DNA of 45,853 bases from Gammaproteobacteria bacterium. Lineage in GTDB: Bacteria > Pseudomonadota > Gammaproteobacteria > Pseudomonadales > Halieaceae. The stretch spans positions 1 to 45,853 of the forward strand of contig JAUIEP010000018.1 in the NCBI GenBank assembly GCA_030428835.1. The letters run 5' to 3'. Shown in pieces: positions 9,105 through 16,845 of the stretch; position 1 is the stretch's first letter; the number at the start of each line of letters is the position of its first letter. The notes beneath the pieces are model-generated. The model ran no database searches. It had not been told where the DNA came from and saw only the letters and a program-made list of their open reading frames with translations. The translations under genes were made by a program, and so were the position numbers.

Positions 9105-9502
9105 AGGTGTACCAGCACCTCGCGCCGGCCCGGGTGATGGCGGTGCTCCCACAGGTAGATACCCTGCCAGGTGCCGAGCAGCAATTCGTTGTTCTCGTAG
9201 GGGATGCTGAGTTGCGTGGCGGTCAACGCCGCCTTGATGTGGGAGGGCATGTCGTCGGGACCCTCCAGCGTATGGGTGTAGAGGGGGTCGTTTTCCGGCA
9301 CCAGGCGATTGAACCAGTTTTCCAGGTCCACCCGCGCGCTGTCGTCGTAGTTTTCCTGGATGAGCAGGCTGGCCGAGGTGTGCCGGATGAAGAGTGTGCA
9401 CAGTCCCTCGCGCGTGGCGGCGGCGCCCACGACCGGGGCGATCTGCCGGGTGATCGGGTACAGTCCCTGCCCCTTTACACCGATGGATACCCGCTCTATC
9501 AC
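9101..9502 (-). CDS. yjbQ: YjbQ/UPF0047 family protein
   Basis: A 133-residue protein matching the YjbQ (UPF0047) fold, a small trimeric beta-rich protein. Conserved pieces are LFIRHTSASLLIQEN (about 38-52), the central DDMPSHIKAAL, and GTWQGIYLWEHR near the C-terminus, where histidines and acids line the metal/phosphate site. Some members have weak thiamine-phosphate synthase activity, but the physiological role is unsettled. Here it is the promoter-proximal gene of the glcDEF operon, with its stop overlapping the glcD start. It is divergent from the SDR gene at 9652, leaving a 149-bp shared control region. Confidence 0.88.
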   Translation of the reverse strand: MIERVSIGVKGQGLYPITRQIAPVVGAAATREGLCTLFIRHTSASLLIQENYDDSARVDLENWFNRLVPENDPLYTHTLEGPDDMPSHIKAALTATQLSIPYENNELLLGTWQGIYLWEHRHHPGRREVLVHL

Positions 9503-9651
9503 CGCTTTTTATGCCCTCCGCTGTCGCTGCTCGCATCCTACGTGATAGCTACTTGTACTTAAAGCGCCGTACTGTCCCGCGGGGGTAGAGCCTGCCTGCA
9601 AAGTGTGGCATAACTCATGCCCCGCAACGGCACAGGATTAAAGGACGTACG

Positions 9652-10521
9652 ATGAAAGATTTTGCAGGCAAGGTGGCCGTGGTCACCGGCGGCGCGAGCG
9701 GTATCGGTCGTTCCATCGTCAAGGAACTGCTCGCGGTGGACGCGAAGGTGGTGATCGCTGACGTGGAGCAGAGTGCCCTCGACAAGGTGCTGGCCGAGTT
9801 CGACGGCGAAGTGACCGGTGTCGTCACCGATGTCTCCAGCCTGGAGTCGGTCACCGCGCTGGCCGACGCCGTGTACGCACAACACGGCGCCTGTCACCTG
9901 CTGTTTAACAATGCCGGTGTCGCGGCGCCATCGGCCAACGTCTGGGAGACCACGCCCAACGACTGGAAGTGGGTGCACGGGGTGAACGTGATGGGTGTCG
10001 TCTACGGTATCCAGGTGTTCGTGCCGCGCATGATCGCCGGTGGCGAGGAAGGGCATATCATCAACACGTCCTCGGGTGACGGCGGCATCTCGCCGCTGCC
10101 CTACCAGTCTGTATACGCCTCCAGCAAGGCGGCGGTCTCGATCATCACCGAGTGCCTGGGCGTACAGCTCAAGAGCGAGGGCACGAAGCTCGGCGCGTCG
10201 ATCTTCTACCCCTCCGGCGGACTGCTGGATACCGGCATCTGGACGACCGACCGCAACCGCCCCAAGGACCTCGCCCGGGAGAAGGACTACGACCCCGTGC
10301 CCACGGTGCAGGACTTCAAGGTGGCGGCCAAGGCGGCCGGCATGGAGCTCGAGTTCCAGGATCTCGACGAACTCGCGCGCTACTGCCTGGACGGCATCCG
10401 CGAGGAGCGCTTCATCATCATGATCCGGGTGGAGGACGCCGCGGCGACCCTGGCCGATCGCGCCAGTCGCTACGGCCGGGCGGAACTGCCCATCGATCTC
10501 GCCGAGATCCCGCAGCTATAA
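9652..10521 (+). CDS. Short-chain dehydrogenase/reductase (SDR)
   Basis: A 289-residue classical SDR. The Rossmann glycine motif TGGASGIG is at 12-19, NNAG near 88, the catalytic Ser lies in NTSSGDGG (about 140), and YASSK supplies the Tyr-Lys pair (about 155-159). The reaction is NAD(P)-linked oxidation or reduction of an alcohol/ketone. It is about 30 residues longer at the C-terminus than minimal SDRs, with an added helical segment ([22 protein letters not shown]) seen in SDRs annotated near fatty acid and steroid metabolism genes. It has its own start after AAAGGA. Substrate is unknown. Confidence 0.88.
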   Translation: MKDFAGKVAVVTGGASGIGRSIVKELLAVDAKVVIADVEQSALDKVLAEFDGEVTGVVTDVSSLESVTALADAVYAQHGACHLLFNNAGVAAPSANVWETTPNDWKWVHGVNVMGVVYGIQVFVPRMIAGGEEGHIINTSSGDGGISPLPYQSVYASSKAAVSIITECLGVQLKSEGTKLGASIFYPSGGLLDTGIWTTDRNRPKDLAREKDYDPVPTVQDFKVAAKAAGMELEFQDLDELARYCLDGIREERFIIMIRVEDAAATLADRASRYGRAELPIDLAEIPQL

Positions 10522-10541
10522 GCGACTCCGTCACCATATGG

Positions 10542-10982
10542 GTGGACGCGGACGCCTGTCCCAGGGTGATCCGCGACATCCTCGTGCGCGCCGCCCAGCG
10601 CGTGCAGGTGCCTCTCGCCTTCGTCGCCAATCACGCCCTCGGCGTGCCGCAGTCCCCGTGGGTGCGCAGCATCCAGGTCGAGAAGGGTTTCGACATCGCC
10701 GACAACTACATCGCGCAACAGGTCGCGGAAAACGATCTCGTCATCACCTCGGACATACCGCTGGCGGCGGAGGTGATCGAACTGGGCGCCCATGTCATCA
10801 CCTCGCGCGGCGAGAAGTACACGCGCAACAACGTGCGCCAGCGCCTGAACATGCGCGACTTCATGGAGACCATGCGCTCCAGCGCGGTGGAGGTGGGGGG
10901 AGGCCCGCCGGCGCTGAGCGCGCGCGACAAGCAGGAGTTTGCGAATGCGCTGGATACCTACCTGGCGAAGTACGCGCGTTGA
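10542..10982 (+). CDS. YaiI/YqxD (DUF188) family protein with unclear start
   Basis: The sequence from [14 protein letters not shown] onward closely follows the YaiI/YqxD family. It has the N-terminal acidic motif [22 protein letters not shown] in the middle and TPR-less [18 protein letters not shown] near the end. The fold is PIN-like, so a nuclease role is possible but unproven. Family members begin M-T-I-W-V-D-A-D, and the frame here reads GTC-ACC-ATA-TGG-GTG, so the expected Met codon is GTC. The first standard start is the GTG at 10542-10544, giving 146 residues, about five short of E. coli YaiI. An ATA start or coupling to the upstream SDR stop at 10521 is also possible. Confidence 0.75.
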   Translation: MDADACPRVIRDILVRAAQRVQVPLAFVANHALGVPQSPWVRSIQVEKGFDIADNYIAQQVAENDLVITSDIPLAAEVIELGAHVITSRGEKYTRNNVRQRLNMRDFMETMRSSAVEVGGGPPALSARDKQEFANALDTYLAKYAR

Positions 10983-11007
10983 CGACCTGGGTGTGGGTCT
11001 GTTTTTG

Positions 11008-11103
11008 GTAGGGTCGAATTTATTCGACGTGGCAAACCGCTCGCAATAGGCACTGAGGTTGGTATCGAGAGCCGGGCTCTGTGTCGAATAAATTCGACCC
11101 TAC
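11008..11103. repeat. REP/BIME-like inverted-repeat element, copy 1
   Basis: A 96-bp element bounded by perfect 21-bp inverted arms (11008-11028 and 11083-11103). The left arm starts GTAGGGTCGAAT and ends ATTCGAC. Each arm is itself a small hairpin (GTCGAAT-TT-ATTCGAC). The interior holds another perfect hairpin, AGAGCC-G-GGCTCT (11068-11080). A second copy with the same arms and a different interior lies at 26835-26929. It sits between two convergent genes. The layout resembles REP doublets or a small non-autonomous element, but no RAYT transposase is in the window. Confidence 0.8.
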
Positions 11104-11134
11104 AGGGCGGCGGGAATAGCGACGCGGGAGGGCG

Positions 11135-12385
11135 TTACAGCGGATGCACCCGCACCGGCAACTCGGTAAAGCCGTGCACGAACACTGAAAGCGTGCGCCG
11201 GGGCGGGCCGACCACCTCGATGCGCGCGAAACGTTTCAGGATCTCCTGCCACAGGATGCGCAGCTGCAGCTCCGCCAGGCGGTTGCCCATGCAGCGGTGG
11301 ATGCCGAAGCCGAACGCGAGGTGCTTGCGCGCGTTCTCCCGGCCGATGATGAAGTCGTCGGGCCGCTCGAAGAAGCGCTCGTCGCGGTTGCCCGAGACGT
11401 ACCACATCACGACCTTGTCGCCCGCGCGAATCTGCCGGCCGCCGAGCAGCGTGTCCTCCTTCGCCCGGCGCCGCATGTGCGCCAGCGGTGTCTGCCAGCG
11501 AATGGTTTCCTGCACCATCGCGTCGACGAGCCCCGGGTCCTCGACCACGCGCCGGTACTGCCCCGGGTTGTCGTGCAAAGCCAGCACGCTGGCGCTCATG
11601 GTGCTGCGGGTGGTGTCGTTGCCGCCCACGATCAGCAGCAACAGGTTGCCTAGATACTCCTCGGGCGACATGTTCCTCGTGGCCTCGCCGTGGGCGAGCA
11701 TGGAGATCAGGTTGCGCGCCGGCGGCTCGTTCACCCGCTGGTTCCACAGCTCGGTGAAGTAGGTGAGGCACTCGATCATCTCCTCGCGGCGCTGCTCCTC
11801 GCTGTCGATGATGTCGCCGGGCAGGGCGGTCGCGACGTCGGACCAGCGCGTCAGCTTGCGCCGCTCCTCGAACGGGAAGTCGAACAGCGTGGCCAGCATG
11901 CGCGTGGTGAGCTCGATCGACACCTTGTCCACCCAGTTGAACGTCTCGCCGACCGGCAGGCCCTCCAGCACCTCGATGGTGCGCTCGCGGATGATCGGCT
12001 CGAAGTGGCGCAGGTTCTCGGCGCCCGTCACCGGGCTGACGACCGCGCGCTGTTCGTCGTGCTTGGGCCGGTCCATCGCGATGAACATGGGCAGCGGGAA
12101 GTCGTCCAGCGGCTCGCGAATGGTGATGGACGGCTCCGAGGAGAACACCTCGTGGTTGATGTCGACCGCCATGATGTCGTCGTAGCGGGTGACGGACCAG
12201 TACGGGCCGTATTCGCTGTCGGGGCAGTAGTGCACCGGCGCCTCGTCACGCAGTCGCTTGAACCAGGCGCCCTGCACGTCGGCCTCGAAGAGGAAGGGGT
12301 TGGCGACGTCCAGCGTCTCCAGCGGAGCCGTTGCCGGATCCTGCTGCACCTGGTCGATGGAGTAGGTCTGCTCGGGTAATGTCAT
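11135..12385 (-). CDS. Cytochrome P450, CYP153-like alkane/fatty acid hydroxylase
   Basis: A 416-residue soluble bacterial P450. The I-helix oxygen-activation motif is GGNDTTRSTMS (about 255-265), the K-helix ExxR lies in ETIRWQTPLAHMRR, and the haem-ligand loop is FGFGIHRCMGNRLAELQ with Cys365. The stretches RWQTPLAHMRRRA, KVVMWYVSGNRDE and the haem loop are the ones I associate with CYP153, enzymes that omega-hydroxylate medium-chain alkanes and fatty acids. No ferredoxin or ferredoxin reductase gene is adjacent, so redox partners must be encoded elsewhere. The gene is divergent from the enoyl-CoA hydratase/acyl-CoA synthetase pair, consistent with oxidation of the product to an acid and then a CoA ester. 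Confidence 0.88.
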   Translation of the reverse strand: MTLPEQTYSIDQVQQDPATAPLETLDVANPFLFEADVQGAWFKRLRDEAPVHYCPDSEYGPYWSVTRYDDIMAVDINHEVFSSEPSITIREPLDDFPLPMFIAMDRPKHDEQRAVVSPVTGAENLRHFEPIIRERTIEVLEGLPVGETFNWVDKVSIELTTRMLATLFDFPFEERRKLTRWSDVATALPGDIIDSEEQRREEMIECLTYFTELWNQRVNEPPARNLISMLAHGEATRNMSPEEYLGNLLLLIVGGNDTTRSTMSASVLALHDNPGQYRRVVEDPGLVDAMVQETIRWQTPLAHMRRRAKEDTLLGGRQIRAGDKVVMWYVSGNRDERFFERPDDFIIGRENARKHLAFGFGIHRCMGNRLAELQLRILWQEILKRFARIEVVGPPRRTLSVFVHGFTELPVRVHPL

Positions 12386-12417
12386 GGCGCGCCGCTCCCG
12401 CAGTGATCTGGGACCAG

Positions 12418-12445
12418 AGTCTAAGGGTTTCGCATAGTCTGTCCA
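12418..12445 (-). promoter_or_regulatory. Candidate sigma-70 promoter for the CYP153-like gene
   Basis: On the minus strand, TGGACA (12440-12445) and TAGACT (12418-12423) are separated by 16 bp, placing transcription start roughly 25 bases before the P450 start codon at 12385. This is a sequence match only. Confidence 0.4.
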
Positions 12446-12529
12446 GTCACCCCGTGGCGGGATGTGATTAACTTTGCGTTATGATGACCGCACGCCGCGA
12501 GAGGCCGGCTGCAGCACTACGGAGACGCC

Positions 12530-13426
12530 ATGGAATTCAACGACGTTCGCTACGAAACGACCGGCCGCATCGCCACCATCACCCTGAATCGGCCGCAACG
12601 CCTGAATGCCATCTCGATGGGCATGCCCGGCGAGATCGCGAGGGCGGTGGAGCGCGCCAACCGCGACGACGGCGTCCACGTGATCGTGCTGACCGGCGCG
12701 GGCCGGGCGTTCTGCTCCGGCTACGACCTCATCGATTTCGCCGAGGCGTCCGGCGAACAGCCCGGCTCCCAGCTCGGCGGCGGCGCCGCGGGAGATACCT
12801 GGGACCCGATGGCGGACTACTACGGCATGAAGCGCAATACCGAGAACTTCATGTCGCTGTGGCGCAGTTACAAACCGACGATCGCGCGCATCCACGGACC
12901 GGCGGTCGCCGGCGGCAGCGACATCGCCCTGTGCTGCGACATCGCGGTGATGGCCGACGAGGCCTACATCGGCTACCCGCCAGCGCGGGTCTGGGGTTGT
13001 CCCACGACGGCCATGTGGGTCTACCGGCTCGGTGCGGAGCGCGCCAAGCGCATGCTGCTGACCGGTGACCTCGTCAGCGGGCTTGAAGCCGCCGCGATGG
13101 GCCTGGTGCTGGAATCGGTGCCGCTTGCCGACCTCGACGCGCGTGTACAGGCGCTCGCGGAGCGCATGGCCGGGGTGCCCAAGAACCAGCTCATGATGCA
13201 GAAGCTGATGGTCAACCAGGCCTACAACAACATGGGCCTGGAGAACACACAGATGGTCGCCACGCTGTTCGACGGCGTCACGCGGCACAGCCCCGAGGGC
13301 AACTGGTTCAAGCGCCGCGCGGAGGACGTCGGCTTCAAGCAGGCAGTGCGGGAGCGCGACAGCGGCGCGCCCATCGCCGACGGCGTCAGCCGGCCGTTGT
13401 CGCCGTATCGCGGCGACGGGTCATAG
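12530..13426 (+). CDS. Enoyl-CoA hydratase/isomerase (crotonase) family protein
   Basis: A 298-residue crotonase-fold protein. TLNRPQRLNAIS near 18-29, the first oxyanion-hole segment GRAFCSGYDL (about 60-69) and the second, HGPAVAGGSDIALCCD (about 122-137), are conserved. Usual enoyl-CoA hydratases carry two catalytic glutamates. The equivalent region here reads DEAYIGYPPARVWGCPT, so the chemistry could be hydration, isomerisation or another crotonase reaction. The C-terminal tail is longer than average. Start ATG follows GGAG. It is immediately followed by the PrpE-like synthetase in the same direction and is divergent from the CYP153-like P450. Confidence 0.85.
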   Translation: MEFNDVRYETTGRIATITLNRPQRLNAISMGMPGEIARAVERANRDDGVHVIVLTGAGRAFCSGYDLIDFAEASGEQPGSQLGGGAAGDTWDPMADYYGMKRNTENFMSLWRSYKPTIARIHGPAVAGGSDIALCCDIAVMADEAYIGYPPARVWGCPTTAMWVYRLGAERAKRMLLTGDLVSGLEAAAMGLVLESVPLADLDARVQALAERMAGVPKNQLMMQKLMVNQAYNNMGLENTQMVATLFDGVTRHSPEGNWFKRRAEDVGFKQAVRERDSGAPIADGVSRPLSPYRGDGS

Positions 13427-13439
13427 GGGCGTGCCGGAC

Positions 13440-15299
13440 ATGATCGACGAGGCACTGTGGCGGGAGGCGGCGGGCAACGTGTCATGGTACCGCGCGCCGC
13501 AGGTACTGCTGGATGACCGCAACCCGCCGTTCTACCGCTGGTTCCCGGACGGTGAACTCAACGCCTGCTACAACGCGCTGGATGTCCACGTCGAGTCCGG
13601 CAGGGGCTCCCAGGATGCGCTGGTCTACGACAGTCCCGTGACCGACACGCGGCGCCGCTACACCTACGCCGAGCTGCTCGCCGAGGTCGCCCTGTTCGCG
13701 GGCGCGCTGGCGGCGCGCGGTGTCGTGAAGGGCGACCGCGTGCTGATCTACATGCCCATGGTGCCCGAGGCGCTCATCGCCATGCTCGCCTGCGCGCGAC
13801 TCGGGGCGATTCACTCGGTGGTGTTCGGCGGCTTCGCGAGCCACGAACTCGCGGTGCGCATCGACGATGCCGCGCCGCGCGTCATCGTGTCGGCCTCCTG
13901 CGGCATCGAACCCTCGCGGGTGGTGTCCTACAAGCCCCTGCTCGACGGGGCCATCGACATCGCGCGGCACAAGCCGGAGTGCTGTATCGTTCTGCAGCGC
14001 GCTGCGGAACAGGCACCGCTGCAGGAGGGTCGCGACATCGCCTGGTCCGACGCCATGGCGAACGCCGAGCCGGCGCCGTGCACGCCGGTCGCGGCGAATG
14101 ACCCGCTTTACATACTGTATACCTCGGGCACGACCGGGCAGCCCAAGGGTGTGGTGCGCGACACCGGTGGCTCCGTTGTCGCGCTGAAGTGGTCCATGCG
14201 GGCGATCTACGACGTCGAGCCCGGCGATGTGTACTGGGCGGCCTCTGATGTCGGCTGGGTCGTGGGACATTCCTACATCGTCTACGGCCCGCTGTTGCAG
14301 GGCTGCACCACGGTGTTGTACGAGGGCAAGCCCGTGGGTACGCCCGACCCCGGCGCGTTCTGGCGCGTGATCAGCGACTACGGCGTGAAGGTGATGTTCA
14401 CCGCGCCCACCGCGTTTCGCGCCATCAAGAAGGAAGATCCCCACGGCGTGTACCTGCGGCGCCACGACCTGTCGTGCCTCAAAGCCCTGTTTCTCGCCGG
14501 CGAGCGCTGCGACCCGCACACGCTGGAGTGGGCGACGGAGCAGCTCGGCGTCCCCGTGATCGACCACTGGTGGCAGACCGAGACCGGTTGGCCCATCTGC
14601 TCCAATTGCCTGGGTATCGAGCAGTTGCCGATCGTGCCCGGCTCGCCCGCGCGGGCCGTACCCGGCTACGACGTGCAGGTGCTGGATGACAACGGCGCGC
14701 CCGTTGCGAGCGGCGACATCGGCGCACTGGTGATAAGGAATCCCCTGCCGCCGGGCACGTTCATCACCCTGTGGCAGGCCGACGCGCGCTTCGTGGACGC
14801 CTATTTCAGCCGTTTTCCCGGCTACTACGAGACCGGCGATGCCGGCTACATCGACGACAACGGCTATGTCTTCGTGATGGCGCGCACCGACGACGTCATC
14901 AACGTGGCGGGCCACCGCCTGTCCACGGGCGCCATCGAGGAGGTGCTGGCGGACGACGAGGATGTCGCGGAATGCGCCGTCATCGGCGTGGCGGACCCCA
15001 TGAAAGGGCAGTTGCCCCTCGGCCTGCTCGTGGTCAACGCCGGGGCGAGCATCGACGACGACGCGCTCGTCGCCCGCGCCATCGCCCACGTGCGTGACAG
15101 GATAGGCCCCGTGGCCGCGTTCAAGCAGTGCGCGGTGGTCGCGCGACTGCCGAAGACCCGCTCCGGCAAGATCCTGCGCGGCACCATGCGCAGTATCGCG
15201 GACGGCGAGCCCTGGAAGATGCCCGCGACGATCGACGAGCCCGCGATCCTCGACGAGATCGCCGCCGCGCTCGCGCGCCTCGGTTACCCGCACGGCTGA
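13440..15299 (+). CDS. prpE: Propionyl-CoA synthetase-like acyl-CoA ligase
   Basis: A protein of about 619 residues in the acetyl/propionyl-CoA synthetase branch of the ANL superfamily. It has LYTSGTTGQPKGVVRDTGG (the RDTGG extension is typical of PrpE), WWQTETGWPI in the acyl-binding region, YYETGDAGYID at the hinge and KTRSGKILRGTMR with the catalytic, potentially acetylated lysine. It makes a short-chain acyl-CoA from acid, ATP and CoA. I prefer ATG at 13440 because AGGGG (13425-13429) is 10 bases upstream. A GTG at 13431 would sit one base after it. The gene lies 13 bases after the crotonase stop and may serve propionate or other short acids from degradation. Confidence 0.87.
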   Translation: MIDEALWREAAGNVSWYRAPQVLLDDRNPPFYRWFPDGELNACYNALDVHVESGRGSQDALVYDSPVTDTRRRYTYAELLAEVALFAGALAARGVVKGDRVLIYMPMVPEALIAMLACARLGAIHSVVFGGFASHELAVRIDDAAPRVIVSASCGIEPSRVVSYKPLLDGAIDIARHKPECCIVLQRAAEQAPLQEGRDIAWSDAMANAEPAPCTPVAANDPLYILYTSGTTGQPKGVVRDTGGSVVALKWSMRAIYDVEPGDVYWAASDVGWVVGHSYIVYGPLLQGCTTVLYEGKPVGTPDPGAFWRVISDYGVKVMFTAPTAFRAIKKEDPHGVYLRRHDLSCLKALFLAGERCDPHTLEWATEQLGVPVIDHWWQTETGWPICSNCLGIEQLPIVPGSPARAVPGYDVQVLDDNGAPVASGDIGALVIRNPLPPGTFITLWQADARFVDAYFSRFPGYYETGDAGYIDDNGYVFVMARTDDVINVAGHRLSTGAIEEVLADDEDVAECAVIGVADPMKGQLPLGLLVVNAGASIDDDALVARAIAHVRDRIGPVAAFKQCAVVARLPKTRSGKILRGTMRSIADGEPWKMPATIDEPAILDEIAAALARLGYPHG

Positions 15300-15306
15300 C
15301 GCACGC

Positions 15307-16746
15307 ATGGAGCTGCGTCACAAGGTGATGTCGGCCCTGCGCTGGACCGCCGCGGCCCGCACCCTGGGTCAGCTCGTGAGCTGGTTCATCACGATCTACG
15401 TGATTCGCCTGCTGTCCCCCGTGGACTACGGCCTGATGGCCATGGCCATGGTGGTCATCTCGATGCTGGTCCTGGTCAATACCCTGGGGCTGGACGCGGT
15501 GCTGGTGCAGGAGAAACACCTCACCGAAGCGCTCAGGCGCGCCGTGTTCGGCCAGGTCATCCTCGTTAACAGCCTGTTTTTCGCCCTCGTGTTTCTCGCG
15601 GCCGAACCGCTGGCCCGGTTCTACGGCGAACCCGCGGTGGCGCCGGTGCTGCAGGTGCTGGCGTTCCAGTTCCTGTTGCTCATCTTCGAGACCCTGCCGC
15701 AGTCGCAGCTGGAACGGGAGCTCGCATTCAGCCGCCGCGCGGTGGTGGACCTCACCACGGCCATTGCCGGGAGCGTCACCACGCTGCTGCTGGCGCTGTA
15801 CGGGCAGGAGGTGTGGGCGCTGGTGTGGGGCACGCTGCTCACCAACCTGACCCGGATGATCGGCCTCAACCTGATCTGTCGCAACCTGGTGCGGCCCAGT
15901 TTCTCGCTGGCGCCGCTGCGCGGGCACCTGGGGTTCGGCGGCTTCGTCAGCGCCGACCGCTCATTGTGGTACCTGTACACGGAGGCGGACAAATTCATCG
16001 GCGGCAAATTGCTGGGCAGCGTGTCACTGGGTTATTACGCGGTTGCCAACCAGATCGCGGCGTTGCCGCTGTCCAAGATCAGCGGCCTGCTCAACGCGAT
16101 CGCGTTTCCCGCCTTCTCCCAAACGCACCTCGCGCAGGGGCAGGCCAAGGTGCGGGACTACCTGCTCACCTCGACACGCCTGCTCGCTATCGCCGCCTTC
16201 CCGGTGTGCTTCGGTATCGCCGCCACGGCGGAGGCGTTGATCGCCTGCCTGCTCGGGGAGAAATGGCTGCCGGCCGCGCCGCTGCTGGTGCTCTTGTCGG
16301 CCGTGTTGCCGCTGCGGTTGTTGAGCAATGTGTTCCCGCCGCTGCTGTGGGGCATTGGCCGGCCGCGCACGAGTGCCGGCAATTTCCTCCTCGCGGCGGT
16401 ACTGATGCCCGCCGCGTTCCTGCTGGGCGCGCAATTCGGCGCACTCGGGCTCGCCTACGCCTGGCTGCTTGCCTACCCGGTGGTCTTCCTGCTCAATGCC
16501 GCCCGCGTCTGTCGCGCCATTGATCTCGGCCTCGGGCGCTATCTCGCCACGCTCCTGCCTGCCGCGCTATCCGCCGCGCTCATGGGCCTTGCCGTAACGG
16601 GCCTGGACCGGCTGCTCGACCTGCCGCAGGACGGCTGGTCCACGCTCGCCATACTGGTGGCCGCGGGGGTGGTGACCTACGGCGTCGCCATCCTGCTGCT
16701 CGCCAAAGCTCACGTCGCCGAACTGTTCGCACTGGTGCGCGCCTGA
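15307..16746 (+). CDS. Wzx/WzxC-type oligosaccharide flippase
   Basis: A 479-residue polytopic membrane protein of the MOP/polysaccharide transporter superfamily with about 12-14 hydrophobic helices. The N-terminal pattern (LRWTAAARTLGQLVSW ... IRLLSPVDYGLMAMA) is typical of WzxC/AmsL-like flippases that move lipid-linked oligosaccharides across the inner membrane. It begins 7 bases after the prpE-like stop, so it is probably co-transcribed, although no glycosyltransferases are nearby. Such an isolated flippase next to catabolic genes is unusual. Function in exopolysaccharide or glycolipid export is inferred from family only. Confidence 0.85.
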   Translation: MELRHKVMSALRWTAAARTLGQLVSWFITIYVIRLLSPVDYGLMAMAMVVISMLVLVNTLGLDAVLVQEKHLTEALRRAVFGQVILVNSLFFALVFLAAEPLARFYGEPAVAPVLQVLAFQFLLLIFETLPQSQLERELAFSRRAVVDLTTAIAGSVTTLLLALYGQEVWALVWGTLLTNLTRMIGLNLICRNLVRPSFSLAPLRGHLGFGGFVSADRSLWYLYTEADKFIGGKLLGSVSLGYYAVANQIAALPLSKISGLLNAIAFPAFSQTHLAQGQAKVRDYLLTSTRLLAIAAFPVCFGIAATAEALIACLLGEKWLPAAPLLVLLSAVLPLRLLSNVFPPLLWGIGRPRTSAGNFLLAAVLMPAAFLLGAQFGALGLAYAWLLAYPVVFLLNAARVCRAIDLGLGRYLATLLPAALSAALMGLAVTGLDRLLDLPQDGWSTLAILVAAGVVTYGVAILLLAKAHVAELFALVRA

Positions 16747-16771
16747 GCGGCGTGATCCGGCGCAAATTTGC

Positions 16772-16812
16772 TGCAATTACGTATTGCAGACTAATAGCTA
16801 TTAGCCTATAGT
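16772..16812 (+). promoter_or_regulatory. Promoter with operator palindrome upstream of second P450
   Basis: TTGCAG (16784-16789) and TATAGT (16807-16812) are separated by exactly 17 bp. The perfect 14-bp palindrome CTAATAGCTATTAG (16791-16804) fills that spacer, where a bound repressor would block RNA polymerase. A second dyad, TGCAATTACGTATTGCA (16772-16788), overlaps the -35. The CTAATAG half-site is shared with the palindrome beside the tandem-MarR gene (21833-21851). Confidence 0.65.
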
Positions 16813-16845
16813 CCGGGGCAAGTGGCCCAACTGGAGACGATAACG

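Noticed and set aside
9503-9651. Possible promoters between yjbQ and the SDR gene
   Set aside because: Several weak hexamers exist but none with acceptable spacing stands out.
13482-15308. 608-codon open frame antisense to the prpE-like gene
   Set aside because: Composition is typical of an antisense shadow in high-GC DNA and no motif is recognisable.
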